Source: Parabacteroides sp. AM08-6 (GTDB lineage Bacteria; Bacteroidota; Bacteroidia; Bacteroidales; Tannerellaceae). From it: a DNA stretch of 64,000 nucleotides. The notes under the pieces were generated by a model. It was not told the DNA's origin, ran no database searches, and was given only the letters and a program-made list of their open reading frames with translations. Positions 43,229-53,800 of this stretch are shown here, in pieces. How positions within the stretch are numbered: position 1 is the stretch's first letter; each line of letters opens with the position of its first letter. Location of the stretch: assembly GCF_003473295.1 (NCBI RefSeq), contig NZ_QRMP01000001.1, positions 248,001 to 312,000 on the forward strand, written 5' to 3'. The position numbers were made by a program, and so were the translations under genes.

Positions 43229-44419
43229 ATGAAAAAGTTTTTTTTGGGAATTACTTGTTTATTGCTGTTGGGAGTATTCCCTGCTCAGTCACGCAATAAA
43301 AAAGAGAATCGGATACCCGTTTTAGCTTGGTTTAGTATTCCGGCTGAAAACACGGACCTCGACAGATATTTGGAGTTGAGAGAAGCTGGATTTACGCATA
43401 GTTTTTCACAGACAAAGAAGGCTGATGAGGTTGCAAAAGCTTTGGAGATGGGGAAAAAAACGGGAATAAAACTAATTATTTCATGCCAGGAATTAGAAAA
43501 TGCTCCGGAAGCGACGGTTAGGCGATTCAAAGGACATCCGGCTTTGGCCGGGTATTTCTTGCGGGATGAACCGGATCGTACAGCTTTTGACGGATTGAGC
43601 AAGTGGGCTCGTAAAATAGAATCTGTCGATAACAAACATTTTTGTTATTTGAATTTGCTTCCGACTTATGCTTCCTTGGAAGCTCTCAAGACAAACTCAT
43701 ATCGTGAGTATGTTAATCTGTTTATTAAAGAAGTAAATTTACCTTTTGTTTCGTTTGACCACTACCCTATTGTAGGGGAGGGCATACGAAGTGATTGGTA
43801 TGAAAATCTCGAAATTATAGCCGATGAGAGCCGTAAGGCAGGAAAACCGTTTTGGGCTTTTGCTTTGGCTACGGCACATGATCCTTATCCAATTCCGACT
43901 TTAGCTGCATTGCGTCTGCAAGTTTATAGTGATTTGGCATATGGTGCACAAGGAATACAGTATTTCACATATTGGACACCGATAGGAACGATATGGAATT
44001 TCCATCAAGCGCCAATTACTGAAACCTTACAGCGTAGCGAAGTATATGATCGGGTAAGGGAAATGAATAAAGAAATAAAGAATCTCTCATTTGTATTTCA
44101 TGGAGCCAAGGTTCGTTCAGTATCACACATCGGGAAAGAGATACCTGCAGGAACACATCGTTTGACTTCTGTTTCTGCACCTATTCGTGAGGTTTCGGCT
44201 GACGGCGCGGGTGCTGTTGTTTCCGAAATGGAAAATGACGGTATAAACTATCTGGTTGTTGTGAATCGTGATTTACATCATAACCAGAAAATAACGGTAA
44301 AATGCGATAATTCCGTTTCCCGGGTTTTAAAAGACGGGACAATCGTTTCTGCAAATCGTTATATTCCGACATTGGATGTAGATGCAGGCGATGTTTTAAT
44401 ATTTATGTGGAAAAAATAA
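43229..44419 (+). CDS. Exported TIM-barrel protein, glycoside hydrolase-like, family uncertain
   Basis: 396 aa, signal peptide about 1-21. The body reads as a (beta/alpha)8 barrel: RIPVLAWFSIP (strand 1), IKLIISCQEL, ALAGYFLRDEPDR with E114 in the place of a clan GH-A acid/base, FVSFDHYPIV, then PFWAFALA and GIQYFTYWTP. A C-terminal beta-sandwich follows. It resembles GH42/GH5-type barrels but I cannot assign a family. Its place between rhaD and two rhamnosidase-type genes suggests action on a rhamnose-containing glycan. A possible internal promoter box TAGTTTTG lies at 43201-43208. Confidence 0.6.
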   Translation: MKKFFLGITCLLLLGVFPAQSRNKKENRIPVLAWFSIPAENTDLDRYLELREAGFTHSFSQTKKADEVAKALEMGKKTGIKLIISCQELENAPEATVRRFKGHPALAGYFLRDEPDRTAFDGLSKWARKIESVDNKHFCYLNLLPTYASLEALKTNSYREYVNLFIKEVNLPFVSFDHYPIVGEGIRSDWYENLEIIADESRKAGKPFWAFALATAHDPYPIPTLAALRLQVYSDLAYGAQGIQYFTYWTPIGTIWNFHQAPITETLQRSEVYDRVREMNKEIKNLSFVFHGAKVRSVSHIGKEIPAGTHRLTSVSAPIREVSADGAGAVVSEMENDGINYLVVVNRDLHHNQKITVKCDNSVSRVLKDGTIVSANRYIPTLDVDAGDVLIFMWKK

Positions 44420-44443
44420 TAGTAAAAAATAAAGAAATTGAAT

Positions 44444-46258
44444 ATGAGAAAACACTTGTTGGTCGGTGCTATTGTTTGCGTTTCTGTTTGTATGAATGCC
44501 CAGCACCAATTACCCCCGGCATGGAAAAGTGTGGAAAAAGCCCAATCATCTACACAATTCGATTCACGTACGCGTGCTTACATAACACCTACACGTGTCG
44601 TTTGGAAACAAGATGGTAATGGTACGTTGATATCCGGTTTGGATAATTTGTTGTTGCCTGGTAACGGACAAACTGATTTGGCAAATACCCGGATTTGTGT
44701 GATGAAGGGTACAAAAGCAAATCGTCCATCTATATTATTGGATTTTGGACGGGAACTGCAAGGTGGTTTGCAGTTGGTTACGGGGATGCCCGCAGACCAA
44801 AAACCTGTTAATATACGAGTCCGCTTCGGAGAATCTGTAAGTGAGGCTATGTGTGACATCGATGGTAAAAACGGAGCATCAAATGATCATGCCATGCGCG
44901 ATTTTAAAATGCAGCTTCCTTGGCTGGGTGTAAGTGAGGTTGGTAACAGCGGATTTCGTTTTGTCCGTATCGACCTTTTGGATGATGACAGGGAACTTCA
45001 TTTGAAAGAGGTTCGGGCTATCTTTAATTATAGGGATATTCCCTATCTCGGTTCTTTCCGTTGCAACGACGAGAGATTGAATACAATATGGATGACCGGA
45101 GCTTATACGGTACATTTGAATATGCAAGAATATTTGTGGGATGGTATAAAGCGTGACCGTTTGGTATGGGTCGGTGATTTACATCCTGAAGTGATGACTG
45201 TAAATACTGTTTTTGGTTATAATGAAGTTGTTCCGAAAAGTCTTGATTTGATTCGTGATATTACTCCTCTTCCACAATGGATGAATGGTATTAGTTCCTA
45301 TTCTATCTGGTGGCTGCTGATACATCGTGATTGGTATTATTATCATGGTGATCTTAACTATTTGAAAGCTCAACAGACATATCTTTCGGATTTACTTCGA
45401 TTCCTCATATCCAAGACAGATGAAAACGGACATGAAAAGCTGGATGGTAACCGTTTCTTAGATTGGCCTTCAAACGCGAATCCGGTGGCTATTGATGCAG
45501 GATTACAAGCATTGATGGTACAGGCAATGAAGGCCGGTAATGAATTGTGTACGGTTTTAGGAGATGAAGCATTGGCTGCTGAATGCCGTCGAACTGGTGA
45601 AAAAATGGTGAAAGCCTCTTCTTCTGTAAAAAAAGCATTATTGAAGTCAAAGGTTGCCCCTGATGCTCCAGGTTCTAAACAAGCTGCCTCTCTGTTGGCT
45701 TTAGCAGGTTTAATGAAGCCGGAAGAAGCCGATAAAAAATATCTTTCCGTTGGAGGAGCTAATGGTTTCTCTACATTCTATGGTTACTATATGTTGCGCG
45801 CAATGGCTGCAGCAGGTAATTATCAAGGCGCAATGGATGTGATTCGTCAATACTGGGGTGCTATGCTCGATTTGGGTGCAACGACTTTTTGGGAAGACTT
45901 CAATATGGAATGGCTTCCGAATGCAGCCGGTATAGATGGGTTGGTTCCTGCGGGAAAGAAAGATATTCATGGAGATTTTGGTGCATATTGTTATAAAAAT
46001 TTCCGGCATAGTCTTTGTCATGGCTGGGCTTCAGGACCGACTTCATGGTTGAGCGAATATGTGCTGGGAGTTCAGGTTGTAGAACCGGGTTGCAAAGTTG
46101 TTCGTATTACGCCCCATTTAGGTGATTTGGAATGGGTGGAAGGCACTTTCCCGACCCCATACGGACAGATAACCATCCGCCACGAGAAAAAAGCGGACGG
46201 AACAATTAAAAGTGATGTCCAAGCTCCGAAAGAAATAAAGTATATATTAGAGAATTAA
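44444..46258 (+). CDS. Alpha-L-rhamnosidase-like protein (short GH78 type)
   Basis: 604 aa from ATG 44444 (a TTG two codons upstream is less likely); signal peptide about 1-20 (CMNAQ). N-terminal beta-sandwich (about 25-190), then an (alpha/alpha)6 barrel. The motif where GH78 enzymes have DCPxRERxxWxGD reads DGIKRDRLVWVGD here (D233-D245), so the usual RER glutamate is an aspartate (D238). This may mean a different acid/base arrangement or a different sugar. It ends with the common C-terminal domain (GCKVVRITPHLGDLEWVEG). Eight bp separate it from the next gene. Confidence 0.75.
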   Translation: MRKHLLVGAIVCVSVCMNAQHQLPPAWKSVEKAQSSTQFDSRTRAYITPTRVVWKQDGNGTLISGLDNLLLPGNGQTDLANTRICVMKGTKANRPSILLDFGRELQGGLQLVTGMPADQKPVNIRVRFGESVSEAMCDIDGKNGASNDHAMRDFKMQLPWLGVSEVGNSGFRFVRIDLLDDDRELHLKEVRAIFNYRDIPYLGSFRCNDERLNTIWMTGAYTVHLNMQEYLWDGIKRDRLVWVGDLHPEVMTVNTVFGYNEVVPKSLDLIRDITPLPQWMNGISSYSIWWLLIHRDWYYYHGDLNYLKAQQTYLSDLLRFLISKTDENGHEKLDGNRFLDWPSNANPVAIDAGLQALMVQAMKAGNELCTVLGDEALAAECRRTGEKMVKASSSVKKALLKSKVAPDAPGSKQAASLLALAGLMKPEEADKKYLSVGGANGFSTFYGYYMLRAMAAAGNYQGAMDVIRQYWGAMLDLGATTFWEDFNMEWLPNAAGIDGLVPAGKKDIHGDFGAYCYKNFRHSLCHGWASGPTSWLSEYVLGVQVVEPGCKVVRITPHLGDLEWVEGTFPTPYGQITIRHEKKADGTIKSDVQAPKEIKYILEN

Positions 46259-46267
46259 ATTATAATT

Positions 46268-48496
46268 ATGAAAAAGCTGACTTTGTTATTTGCTTTAGGC
46301 GGATGCCTGCTTGCTACAGCTCCATTTGTAAAAGCCGGAGCTAGTATTCCTGACGGTGCTTGGAAAGCCCATTGGATTAATACTGAACGTTGCCAGAGCC
46401 AGACTAATACTTGGCTGGCTTATCGAAAAACCGTTAATATAGAAAATGTTCCTCAACAACTTGTTGCCCGTATTGCTGCCGACAGTAAATACTGGTTATG
46501 GATAAACGGTAAGCTAGTTGTATTTGAAGGTGGTTTGAAACGTGGTCCCTCTCCATATGATACCTATTACGATAAGGTAGAAATAGCACCTTATCTGACT
46601 GCCGGGGAAAATACGATAGCTGTTCTGGTCTGGCATTTTGGGAAGAGTGGTTTTAATCATGTTAATAGTGGGCTTGCTGCTTTACTCTTTGAAGCTATAG
46701 CTCCTGGTATCGAGATTATTTCCGATAAGAGTTGGCAATGTTGTGTATATGATGCTTATCAGAATACGGAAGCTCCCCATCCTAATTTTCGTTTGCCGGA
46801 AAGCAATATTCGTTTTGATGCCAATAAGGAAATGCGAGGGTGGAATTTACCAGATTTTTCAGGTTCGTTTTCGAGTGCTGAAATCATAGGTGTCGTGGGT
46901 AAGGCTCCACTAGGTAGATTAGTTGAACGTCCGATTCCTCTAGTTAAGGATTATGGATTGAAACCTTACGTTAATATACGAAAATCTGTTGCCGGTGACA
47001 CTCTATATTGCCGTTTACCATATAATTGTCAGGTAACTCCATATTTAAAAGTTGAAGCTAAAGGTGGTGATACTATCCGTATTCAGACTGATAATTACCG
47101 GGGAGGCAGCGAGAATAATGTTCGTGCGGAATATATTACTCGTAGTGGTATACAAGAATATGAAAGTTATGGTTGGATGAATGGCAATGAAATGCAATAT
47201 ACCATTCCTAAAGGGGTAAATGTGTTGGATGTACAGTTCCGTGAAACAGGATATAATGCCGAATTCGAAGGTTCTTTCAGCTGTAATGACCCTTTCTTTA
47301 ACGAACTTTGGAAACGTTCAGCCCGCACATTGTATATTACGATGCGTGATAATTATATGGATTGTCCTGACCGTGAACGTGCCCAATGGTGGGGAGACGA
47401 AGTTAACGAGTTGGGAGAGGCTTTTTATGCTCTTTCAACATCCGGGCAAAAACTTGCGTTGAAAGGTATCTATGAATTGGTTAATTGGCAACGTGAAGAT
47501 GGAGTTTTGTATTCTCCTGTTCCTGCTGCTAACTGGACAAAGGAATTACCTTTGCAGATGCTTGCTTCAGTGGGGTGGTATGGTTTTTATACTCAATATT
47601 ATTATAGTGGAGACAGTAGTTTCGTAGCTTCTGTCTATGACCGTGTACACCGTTATTTGCATGAAGTTTGGCAAGTCGATAAAAGTGGACTTGCTCTTGA
47701 ACGCGATGGTGATTGGAGTTGGGGAGACTGGGGTGAAAACATAGATATGGGAGTTCTAACCAATTGTTGGTATTATCTGGCATTAAAAGCGGAAAAGGCT
47801 TTTGCCGTCCAATTGGGGAAAATAGCTGATGCGGAAAAGATTTCTAATATGATGTATAGTATAGAGGAATGTTTCGATACTAAATTTTGGACAGGAGACT
47901 CTTATCGTTCACCGGGTTATAAAGGAGAAACGGATGATCGTGCACAGGCAATGGCCGTACTTTCCGGATTGGCATCAAAAGATAAGTATCCCGCTCTTTT
48001 AAAAGTTTTGAAAAAAGAGTATCATGCCAGTCCTTATATGGAAAAGTATGTTCTTGAAGCACTTTTTGAAATGGGACAACCGGCATTTGCATTGGAGCGT
48101 ATGAAACAGCGTTATACGAAAATGATGAACTATACCGATTATACGACTTTATTTGAAGGTTGGGGAATAGGGGCTGAAGGGTTCGGAGGTGGAACGATTA
48201 ATCACGCTTGGTCTGGTGGACCGTTGACACTCCTGAGCCAAAAAGTGTGCGGTATCGAACCCACTTCTCCTGGTTTTAAGACTTTTAAGATAAAACCGGC
48301 ATTAGGTACATTGACTAATGCAGAGGCATCCGTACCTACTCATTATGGAGATATTAAAGTAAAATTGCAAAAATCCGGTCGTAATATTGTGGCTGAAATT
48401 ACTGTACCTGAGAATACAAGCGCAGAATTCATTTCGGGTAAAGGGAAAGTAGACAAATTAAGCTCCGGCTCTTATGTTTTAAAGCGTCCCTTTTAA
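46268..48496 (+). CDS. Alpha-L-rhamnosidase (GH78)
   Basis: 742 aa, signal peptide about 1-24 (VKAGA). Beta-sandwich domains (about 30-320) are followed by the helical barrel, with the GH78 motif MDCPDRERAQWWGDEVNE starting near D365 and the canonical RER glutamate at E370. C-terminal beta domain after about 650 (GFKTFKIKPALGTLTNAEA). It is the last gene of the rhamnose cluster and probably works in the periplasm to release L-rhamnose for RhaT. The stop codon lies inside the terminator hairpin. Confidence 0.87.
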   Translation: MKKLTLLFALGGCLLATAPFVKAGASIPDGAWKAHWINTERCQSQTNTWLAYRKTVNIENVPQQLVARIAADSKYWLWINGKLVVFEGGLKRGPSPYDTYYDKVEIAPYLTAGENTIAVLVWHFGKSGFNHVNSGLAALLFEAIAPGIEIISDKSWQCCVYDAYQNTEAPHPNFRLPESNIRFDANKEMRGWNLPDFSGSFSSAEIIGVVGKAPLGRLVERPIPLVKDYGLKPYVNIRKSVAGDTLYCRLPYNCQVTPYLKVEAKGGDTIRIQTDNYRGGSENNVRAEYITRSGIQEYESYGWMNGNEMQYTIPKGVNVLDVQFRETGYNAEFEGSFSCNDPFFNELWKRSARTLYITMRDNYMDCPDRERAQWWGDEVNELGEAFYALSTSGQKLALKGIYELVNWQREDGVLYSPVPAANWTKELPLQMLASVGWYGFYTQYYYSGDSSFVASVYDRVHRYLHEVWQVDKSGLALERDGDWSWGDWGENIDMGVLTNCWYYLALKAEKAFAVQLGKIADAEKISNMMYSIEECFDTKFWTGDSYRSPGYKGETDDRAQAMAVLSGLASKDKYPALLKVLKKEYHASPYMEKYVLEALFEMGQPAFALERMKQRYTKMMNYTDYTTLFEGWGIGAEGFGGGTINHAWSGGPLTLLSQKVCGIEPTSPGFKTFKIKPALGTLTNAEASVPTHYGDIKVKLQKSGRNIVAEITVPENTSAEFISGKGKVDKLSSGSYVLKRPF

Positions 48497-48510
48497 TTGG
48501 GGCGCTTTTT
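48481..48510 (+). terminator. Terminator of the rhamnose cluster
   Basis: AAAGCGTCCC (48481-48490) pairs with GGGGCGCTTT (48499-48508) around TTTTAATT and runs into TTTTT. The stop codon TAA of the last rhamnosidase gene is in the loop. A clear factor-independent terminator. Confidence 0.88.
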
Positions 48511-48544
48511 ATAGCAATACGAACCAATACATTTATGAATACGT

Positions 48545-48576
48545 ATTGCACAAGATACTGATATTGCCTACTTTTG
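48545..48576 (+). promoter_or_regulatory. Probable promoter of the nuclease gene
   Basis: TACTTTTG (48569-48576) fits TAnnTTTG; ATTG (48545-48548) 20 bp upstream is one base off TTTG. An 8-bp inverted repeat, GCAATACG (48514-48521) and CGTATTGC (48542-48549), overlaps the -33 region and could be an operator. Confidence 0.5.
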
Positions 48577-48603
48577 CGGCCAAGAAAATAGGTTTTAGCA
48601 ATT

Positions 48604-49587
48604 ATGACAAAAAGAAAAAGCAGAAAACCACGAAAAAGGACCAAACAACAAACTTCGCCTTTTCTGACTACAGTAAAGCGGATGTTTATAGGGGCCTTCC
48701 TCGTGGTTGCTTGTTTTATAGGTCTTTTGTTTCTATATAATTCTTTTTATCCTACTACGGACAAACCGTCTGTTGCGAAGGAAAAGAAGGAATGTACCGA
48801 TGTTTCCGATATCACTGCTCCTCAAACCTCTACTTTCAAGACGGAAACATCGTCTGTTCCGACCGTTTCATCTACAACAAAAACATTTAAGATACCAGCC
48901 AATACCGAAATTCCACGTCTAAAGGTTAAACGTCAGGAACAGGTTATCAAACATGAAGGATATACCGTATCTTATAATTCCGATTACCGAATTGCTAATT
49001 GGGTTGCTTACGAACTTACCGCACAGGAAACTAAAAGTAAAAAAACAGAACGTTCCAATAAATTTGTCCCAGACCCTATGGTTAAAGGAGTTACGGCAAC
49101 TAATGAGGATTATACCCGTACTGGTTACGACAGAGGGCATTTGGCACCAGCCGGTGACATGAAATGGTCGGCTAAAGCAATGCGCGAATCTTTTTATTTA
49201 AGTAATATTTGTCCGCAAAAACCTGATTTGAACCGAGGAATATGGAAAGAATTGGAGGAACAGAGTCGTCTTTGGGCGATGGACAATGGTGTTTTATTGA
49301 TTGTTACAGGTCCTGTTATTACTAACGATATGAAAAGACTTGGAAAAAATCAGGTTGCAATTCCAAAGTCATTTTATAAGGTTTTGTGTTATCATACAGG
49401 AAAAAGTTATAAGGGTATTGGTTTTATATTTGAAAATAGGGATTATAAAAACAAATCTCTGAAATCAATGGCAATACCTGTCGATAGTGTGGAAAAAGTG
49501 ACAGGTATTGATTTTTTTCACTCTTTACCAGACAAAGAAGAAAAGGAGATGGAAGCTGTTGTTGACTGGGATAGTTGGTCTTTTTAA
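48604..49587 (+). CDS. Membrane-anchored DNA/RNA non-specific endonuclease (NUC1 family)
   Basis: 327 aa. A very basic start (TKRKSRKPRKRTKQQ) precedes one membrane helix (about 30-50), then a Thr/Ser-rich linker, and the nuclease domain from about 110. The catalytic motif is D176-R-G-H179 (GYDRGHLAP), followed by the metal-binding region SNICPQKPDLNRGIW with its asparagines. By topology the nuclease faces the periplasm. Such enzymes degrade DNA and RNA, perhaps for nutrient use or against incoming DNA; no immunity-like gene is adjacent. Confidence 0.88.
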   Translation: MTKRKSRKPRKRTKQQTSPFLTTVKRMFIGAFLVVACFIGLLFLYNSFYPTTDKPSVAKEKKECTDVSDITAPQTSTFKTETSSVPTVSSTTKTFKIPANTEIPRLKVKRQEQVIKHEGYTVSYNSDYRIANWVAYELTAQETKSKKTERSNKFVPDPMVKGVTATNEDYTRTGYDRGHLAPAGDMKWSAKAMRESFYLSNICPQKPDLNRGIWKELEEQSRLWAMDNGVLLIVTGPVITNDMKRLGKNQVAIPKSFYKVLCYHTGKSYKGIGFIFENRDYKNKSLKSMAIPVDSVEKVTGIDFFHSLPDKEEKEMEAVVDWDSWSF

Positions 49588-49758
49588 AGAATCAGTTTTA
49601 AAAAGATATTTTCTTGTAGCAGCTAAAACCAGTGTGAGCCGGAACAATAGATTTTTTGAAAGTGTTGTATAGCTATGGCTAATAATAAATAAGTCGTATT
49701 ATGCAGCTAAATATTAGAATATAAGTAGTAATAAGTAAATAACTAAAGGCAAGTTATC

Positions 49759-50808
49759 ATGAATGGAAAATTAATCCCCGTTTTTGTATTGGCAGCATTG
49801 ATGTCTTGTAGTCAGCCGCCGGTAAAGGAACAAGGCCCTCGTCCGGTGAAGTTGGTTGAAGCGACTTCGTTGAATGTTGTGGAAAAATCGTTTAGCGGTG
49901 TTGTATCACCGGACCAGTTCAGTGATCTGGCGTTTAAGATGTCTGGCCCGTTAATTTCCCTGAAGGTGGACGAAGGGCAGAAAGTTCGTGCAGGACAAGT
50001 CGTTGCCGAAATCGATCCTCAGGATTTCAAATGGGAATATGAAGCAAAAAAAGCATCTTATCAGACAGCACAAGCACAGCTGCAACGTGCTAAAAAATTA
50101 CTCTCTAAACAAGCTATCTCTAAACAGGAATATGAGACAACAGAAGCTTCTTTTTCTAATGCAGAAGCAGCTTTTAATTATGCACAGAATCAGTTGGAAC
50201 AAACTAAACTGCGTGCTCCTTTCGATGGCTTTATTCAGAAGAAATACGTAGAAAACTATCAAAAAGTACAAGCTGGGCAGGGCATTGTTTGCCTAATAAA
50301 TCCGAGCAAGTTGCAGATTCAATACACTATGCCGGAAACGAATATCACTTATTTCACAACTCCTTATACTATTTATGTGGAATTTGACAATTATAAAGGA
50401 CAGTTGTTTAAAGCAAAGGTAAAAGATTATGTGGAGGCATCTCCTGACGGTTCTGGCGTACCGGTATTTCTTTATATAGATGATCCTAATTTTAATTTGG
50501 ATAAGTATAAAGTAGCTGTTGGTTTTTCTTGTCGTGTAATATTGAATATAGAAAGCTTGAGTTTTAATGAAGGTGCCGTATTAGTTCCGATATCTGCAAT
50601 TGTAGCCGGAGAAGAGAATAAGAATAAATATGTCTTCGTTTATAACAATCAAACTCAGAAAGTTGAGCGTCGTCAGATAAAAGAAGCCGAATTAGTCGGA
50701 AAAGATAATGTTGTAGTTACTGAAGGCCTGACAGCAGGAGAAATGATTGTTTCAGCCGGTGCCACCCGTCTGGTAGATGGGCAACAGGTAAAAGTATTAA
50801 CAGATTAA
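49759..50808 (+). CDS. RND efflux periplasmic adaptor (membrane fusion lipoprotein)
   Basis: 349 aa, lipoprotein leader (LAALMSC). Lipoyl halves (ISLKVDEGQKVRAGQVVAEI and LRAPFDGFIQKKYVE) surround a helical hairpin (about 85-150), then barrel and membrane-proximal domains (VLVPISAIVAGEE). It links the inner-membrane pump encoded 11 bp downstream with the TolC-like protein. First gene of a complete three-gene efflux operon. Confidence 0.9.
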   Translation: MNGKLIPVFVLAALMSCSQPPVKEQGPRPVKLVEATSLNVVEKSFSGVVSPDQFSDLAFKMSGPLISLKVDEGQKVRAGQVVAEIDPQDFKWEYEAKKASYQTAQAQLQRAKKLLSKQAISKQEYETTEASFSNAEAAFNYAQNQLEQTKLRAPFDGFIQKKYVENYQKVQAGQGIVCLINPSKLQIQYTMPETNITYFTTPYTIYVEFDNYKGQLFKAKVKDYVEASPDGSGVPVFLYIDDPNFNLDKYKVAVGFSCRVILNIESLSFNEGAVLVPISAIVAGEENKNKYVFVYNNQTQKVERRQIKEAELVGKDNVVVTEGLTAGEMIVSAGATRLVDGQQVKVLTD

Positions 50809-50819
50809 GCTGATAAACA

Positions 50820-53800
50820 ATGAATATTCCAAAATATTCCTTAGAAAATAAGAAGATTATATATTTCTTCCTTGCAGTGATGCTGATAGGAGGAATATAT
50901 TCTTTCTTCAAGTTGCCGAAAAAGGAGGACTCACCTTTTGTAATCAAACAAGCTGTGTTGGTTACACAATATCCAGGTGCCACTCCTTTGGAAGTTGAGA
51001 AATTGATAACGGAACCTATCGAGCGGGAAATTCAATCCATGTCCGATGTTCTTCAAATTAAATCGGAATCCTATTTTGGCATGTCTAAAATTTCGATAGA
51101 ACTACAACCCACGTTGGATCCGGACTACATGCCAGTAAAATGGGACGAACTGCGCCGTAAAGTCGCTAATATCCAGCCACGTCTTCCGAGTGGTGCTTCA
51201 TCAATCAATGTAAGTGATGATTTTGGCGATGTATTCGGTATTTATTATGCTCTTACTGCAGATGAAGGTTTTACTTACGACGATATGCGTGATTGGGCAC
51301 AAAAAATAAAAACTGAATTGACTCCTATTCCGGGTGTACAGAAAGTATATCTTTTTGCGGAGCAGACTCAGGTTGTGAATGTCCGTATCTCCGTACCGAA
51401 ATTGGCGAATCTGGGTATTGATCCAAATGCTATTCAACAGGTATTACAAACACAAAACTTATTGGTTAATACCGGAGAAATCAGTACAGGGACTTATCAA
51501 TTACGTGTCCGGGCAGAAGGTACTTATAAAGATATACAAGATATTCGTGAGCAGTTGATTGTAACCAAAGGAGGCGGAGAAGTTCGTTTGGGGGATATCG
51601 CTATTGTCGAACGCGGTTATATGGATCCTCCTTCTAACCTGATGCGTGTGGATGGTAAACGGGCTATTGGAATTGGTGTTGCTACAGGTGCAAAAGATGA
51701 TGTTGTGGCAGTTGGAAATGCTGTTGCTAACCATTTGCAGGAAATGGAGCAGCTCTTTCCGGTTGGCATGGAGTTGAAAACAATTTATCCCGAAAATAAG
51801 ATTGCGGATGAAGCTAATAACGGCTTTATTCTGAACCTGATAGAATCATTGTTGATTGTAATTGTTATTATTTTTATTGTAATGGGATCCCGCGCCGGTA
51901 TGTTGGTCGGAAGTTCATTGCTATTTTCTGTAGGTGGAACGTTATTAATAATGCTTATTTGGGGAGTCGGGCTGAACCGGACTTCATTAGCTGCTTTTAT
52001 CATAGCAATGGGTATGTTGGTTGATAATGCCATCGTAGTAACCGATAATGCTCAAATTGGTATCAAACGTGGTTTATCTCGTTATCAGGCATTGATAGAA
52101 GGAGCAACAAAACCGCAATGGGCTTTATTGGGAGCAACGTTTATTGCAGTATGTTCTTTTCTGCCTATGTATCTGGCTCCGGCATCAGTTGCTGAAATCG
52201 TAAAACCGTTGTTTATCGTATTGGGAGTTTCTCTTGGATTGAGTTGGATATTGGCATTAACACAAACTACCACATTTGGTAATTTTATTCTGAAAGAAGC
52301 AAAACCGGGACAGGCTAAAGATCCTTACGATACAAAATTGTATCATAAATTTGAGAAAGTACTGGGACGTCTTATAAAACGTCGTTATGTGACACTAACT
52401 TCAGTTGTTGCAACGCTGTTCCTTTCCTTATTTATAATGAGTATTATGCCGCAAAGTTTCTTTCCGATTATGAACAAGCCTTATTTTCGTGCAGACTTGA
52501 TATTCCCGGAAGGATATGGTATTGATGATGTGGAAAAGAGTGTTCTGAAGGTAGAAGAGTACCTGAAGTCAAATGATAAAATAAAATCTTATTCATTTAC
52601 TATGGGAGGTTCGCCGGTTCGTTACTATCTGGCCAGTTCATCGATAGGACCGAAGCCCAATTTTGCTAATGTATTAATTGAAACGAAAGAGGCAAAATAC
52701 GCTCAGGCTGAAGAAGAGAAATTCTATAACTATATGGTCGCTAACTATCCCAATATTTTGACTCGTTCTGCTCTTTTCGCTTTGTCTCCGGTACCGGATG
52801 CCGCTATCGAAATTGGGTTTATCGGAGATAATATAGATACGTTGGTCGCTTTGACAGAGCGTGCTAAAGAGATTGCTCGTAAATACGATATGGTCATGGA
52901 AGTTCGTGACAGCTGGGGAAATAAAGTTCCTGTGTGGAAGCCTCTTTATTCGCAGGAAAAAGGTTTGCGTTTGGGTATTACACGTCAGCAGGTTGCTTAT
53001 TCACTTCGTTCCGCGACCAACGGTGTTCCATTAGGCGAATACCGTGAGGGTGATGTTTTTATGCCTATACTGTTGAAAGATGCTGATCGGGATTCTATGA
53101 ATCTGAATGATATTAAAACTTTACCTGTTTATAGTGCTAAAGGACGCTCTGTCAAAGTAGAACAGGTTATCGATGAATTTTCATTGGATTATGAATATAA
53201 TGTTGTACGCCGGTTCAATCGTCAACGTTGTATGATGATGCAATGTGAGCCGAAGCGGGGAGCCAATACGATGGCTGCTTTCAGCCATTTATGGGAGGAA
53301 GTACAAAAAGAGGTGAAAGTCCCGGAAGGATACAAATTACAATATTTCGGCGAACAATATGAACAAGACAAAGGTAATAAGGCTATTGCTGCAAATATTC
53401 CTTTAATGTTCGGTCTGATTTATGTAACCTTGTTGTTCCTTTTCCCCAAATATTATCGAAAACCGGTACTTATCATGTGTATGCTTCCTCTGATATTTAT
53501 CGGAGTTGTATTGGGATTACTGGTATTTGGAAAATCGCTCGATTTCTTTGCAATGTTAGGTCTGCTTGGACTTATTGGTATGAATATCAAGAATGCAATA
53601 GTGTTGGTCGACGAAATTGGTTTACAATTAAATAGCGGCCTGGAACCAATCAATGCAGTGATAGAGGCTACCAAGACGCGTATTGTCCCGGTTACAATGG
53701 CCTCGGGTACAACTATTCTAGGTATGTTGCCGTTGTTAGGCGATGCTATGTTTGCAGGTATGGCTGCTACAATTATGGGAGGCTTGTTCATTTCGACCAT

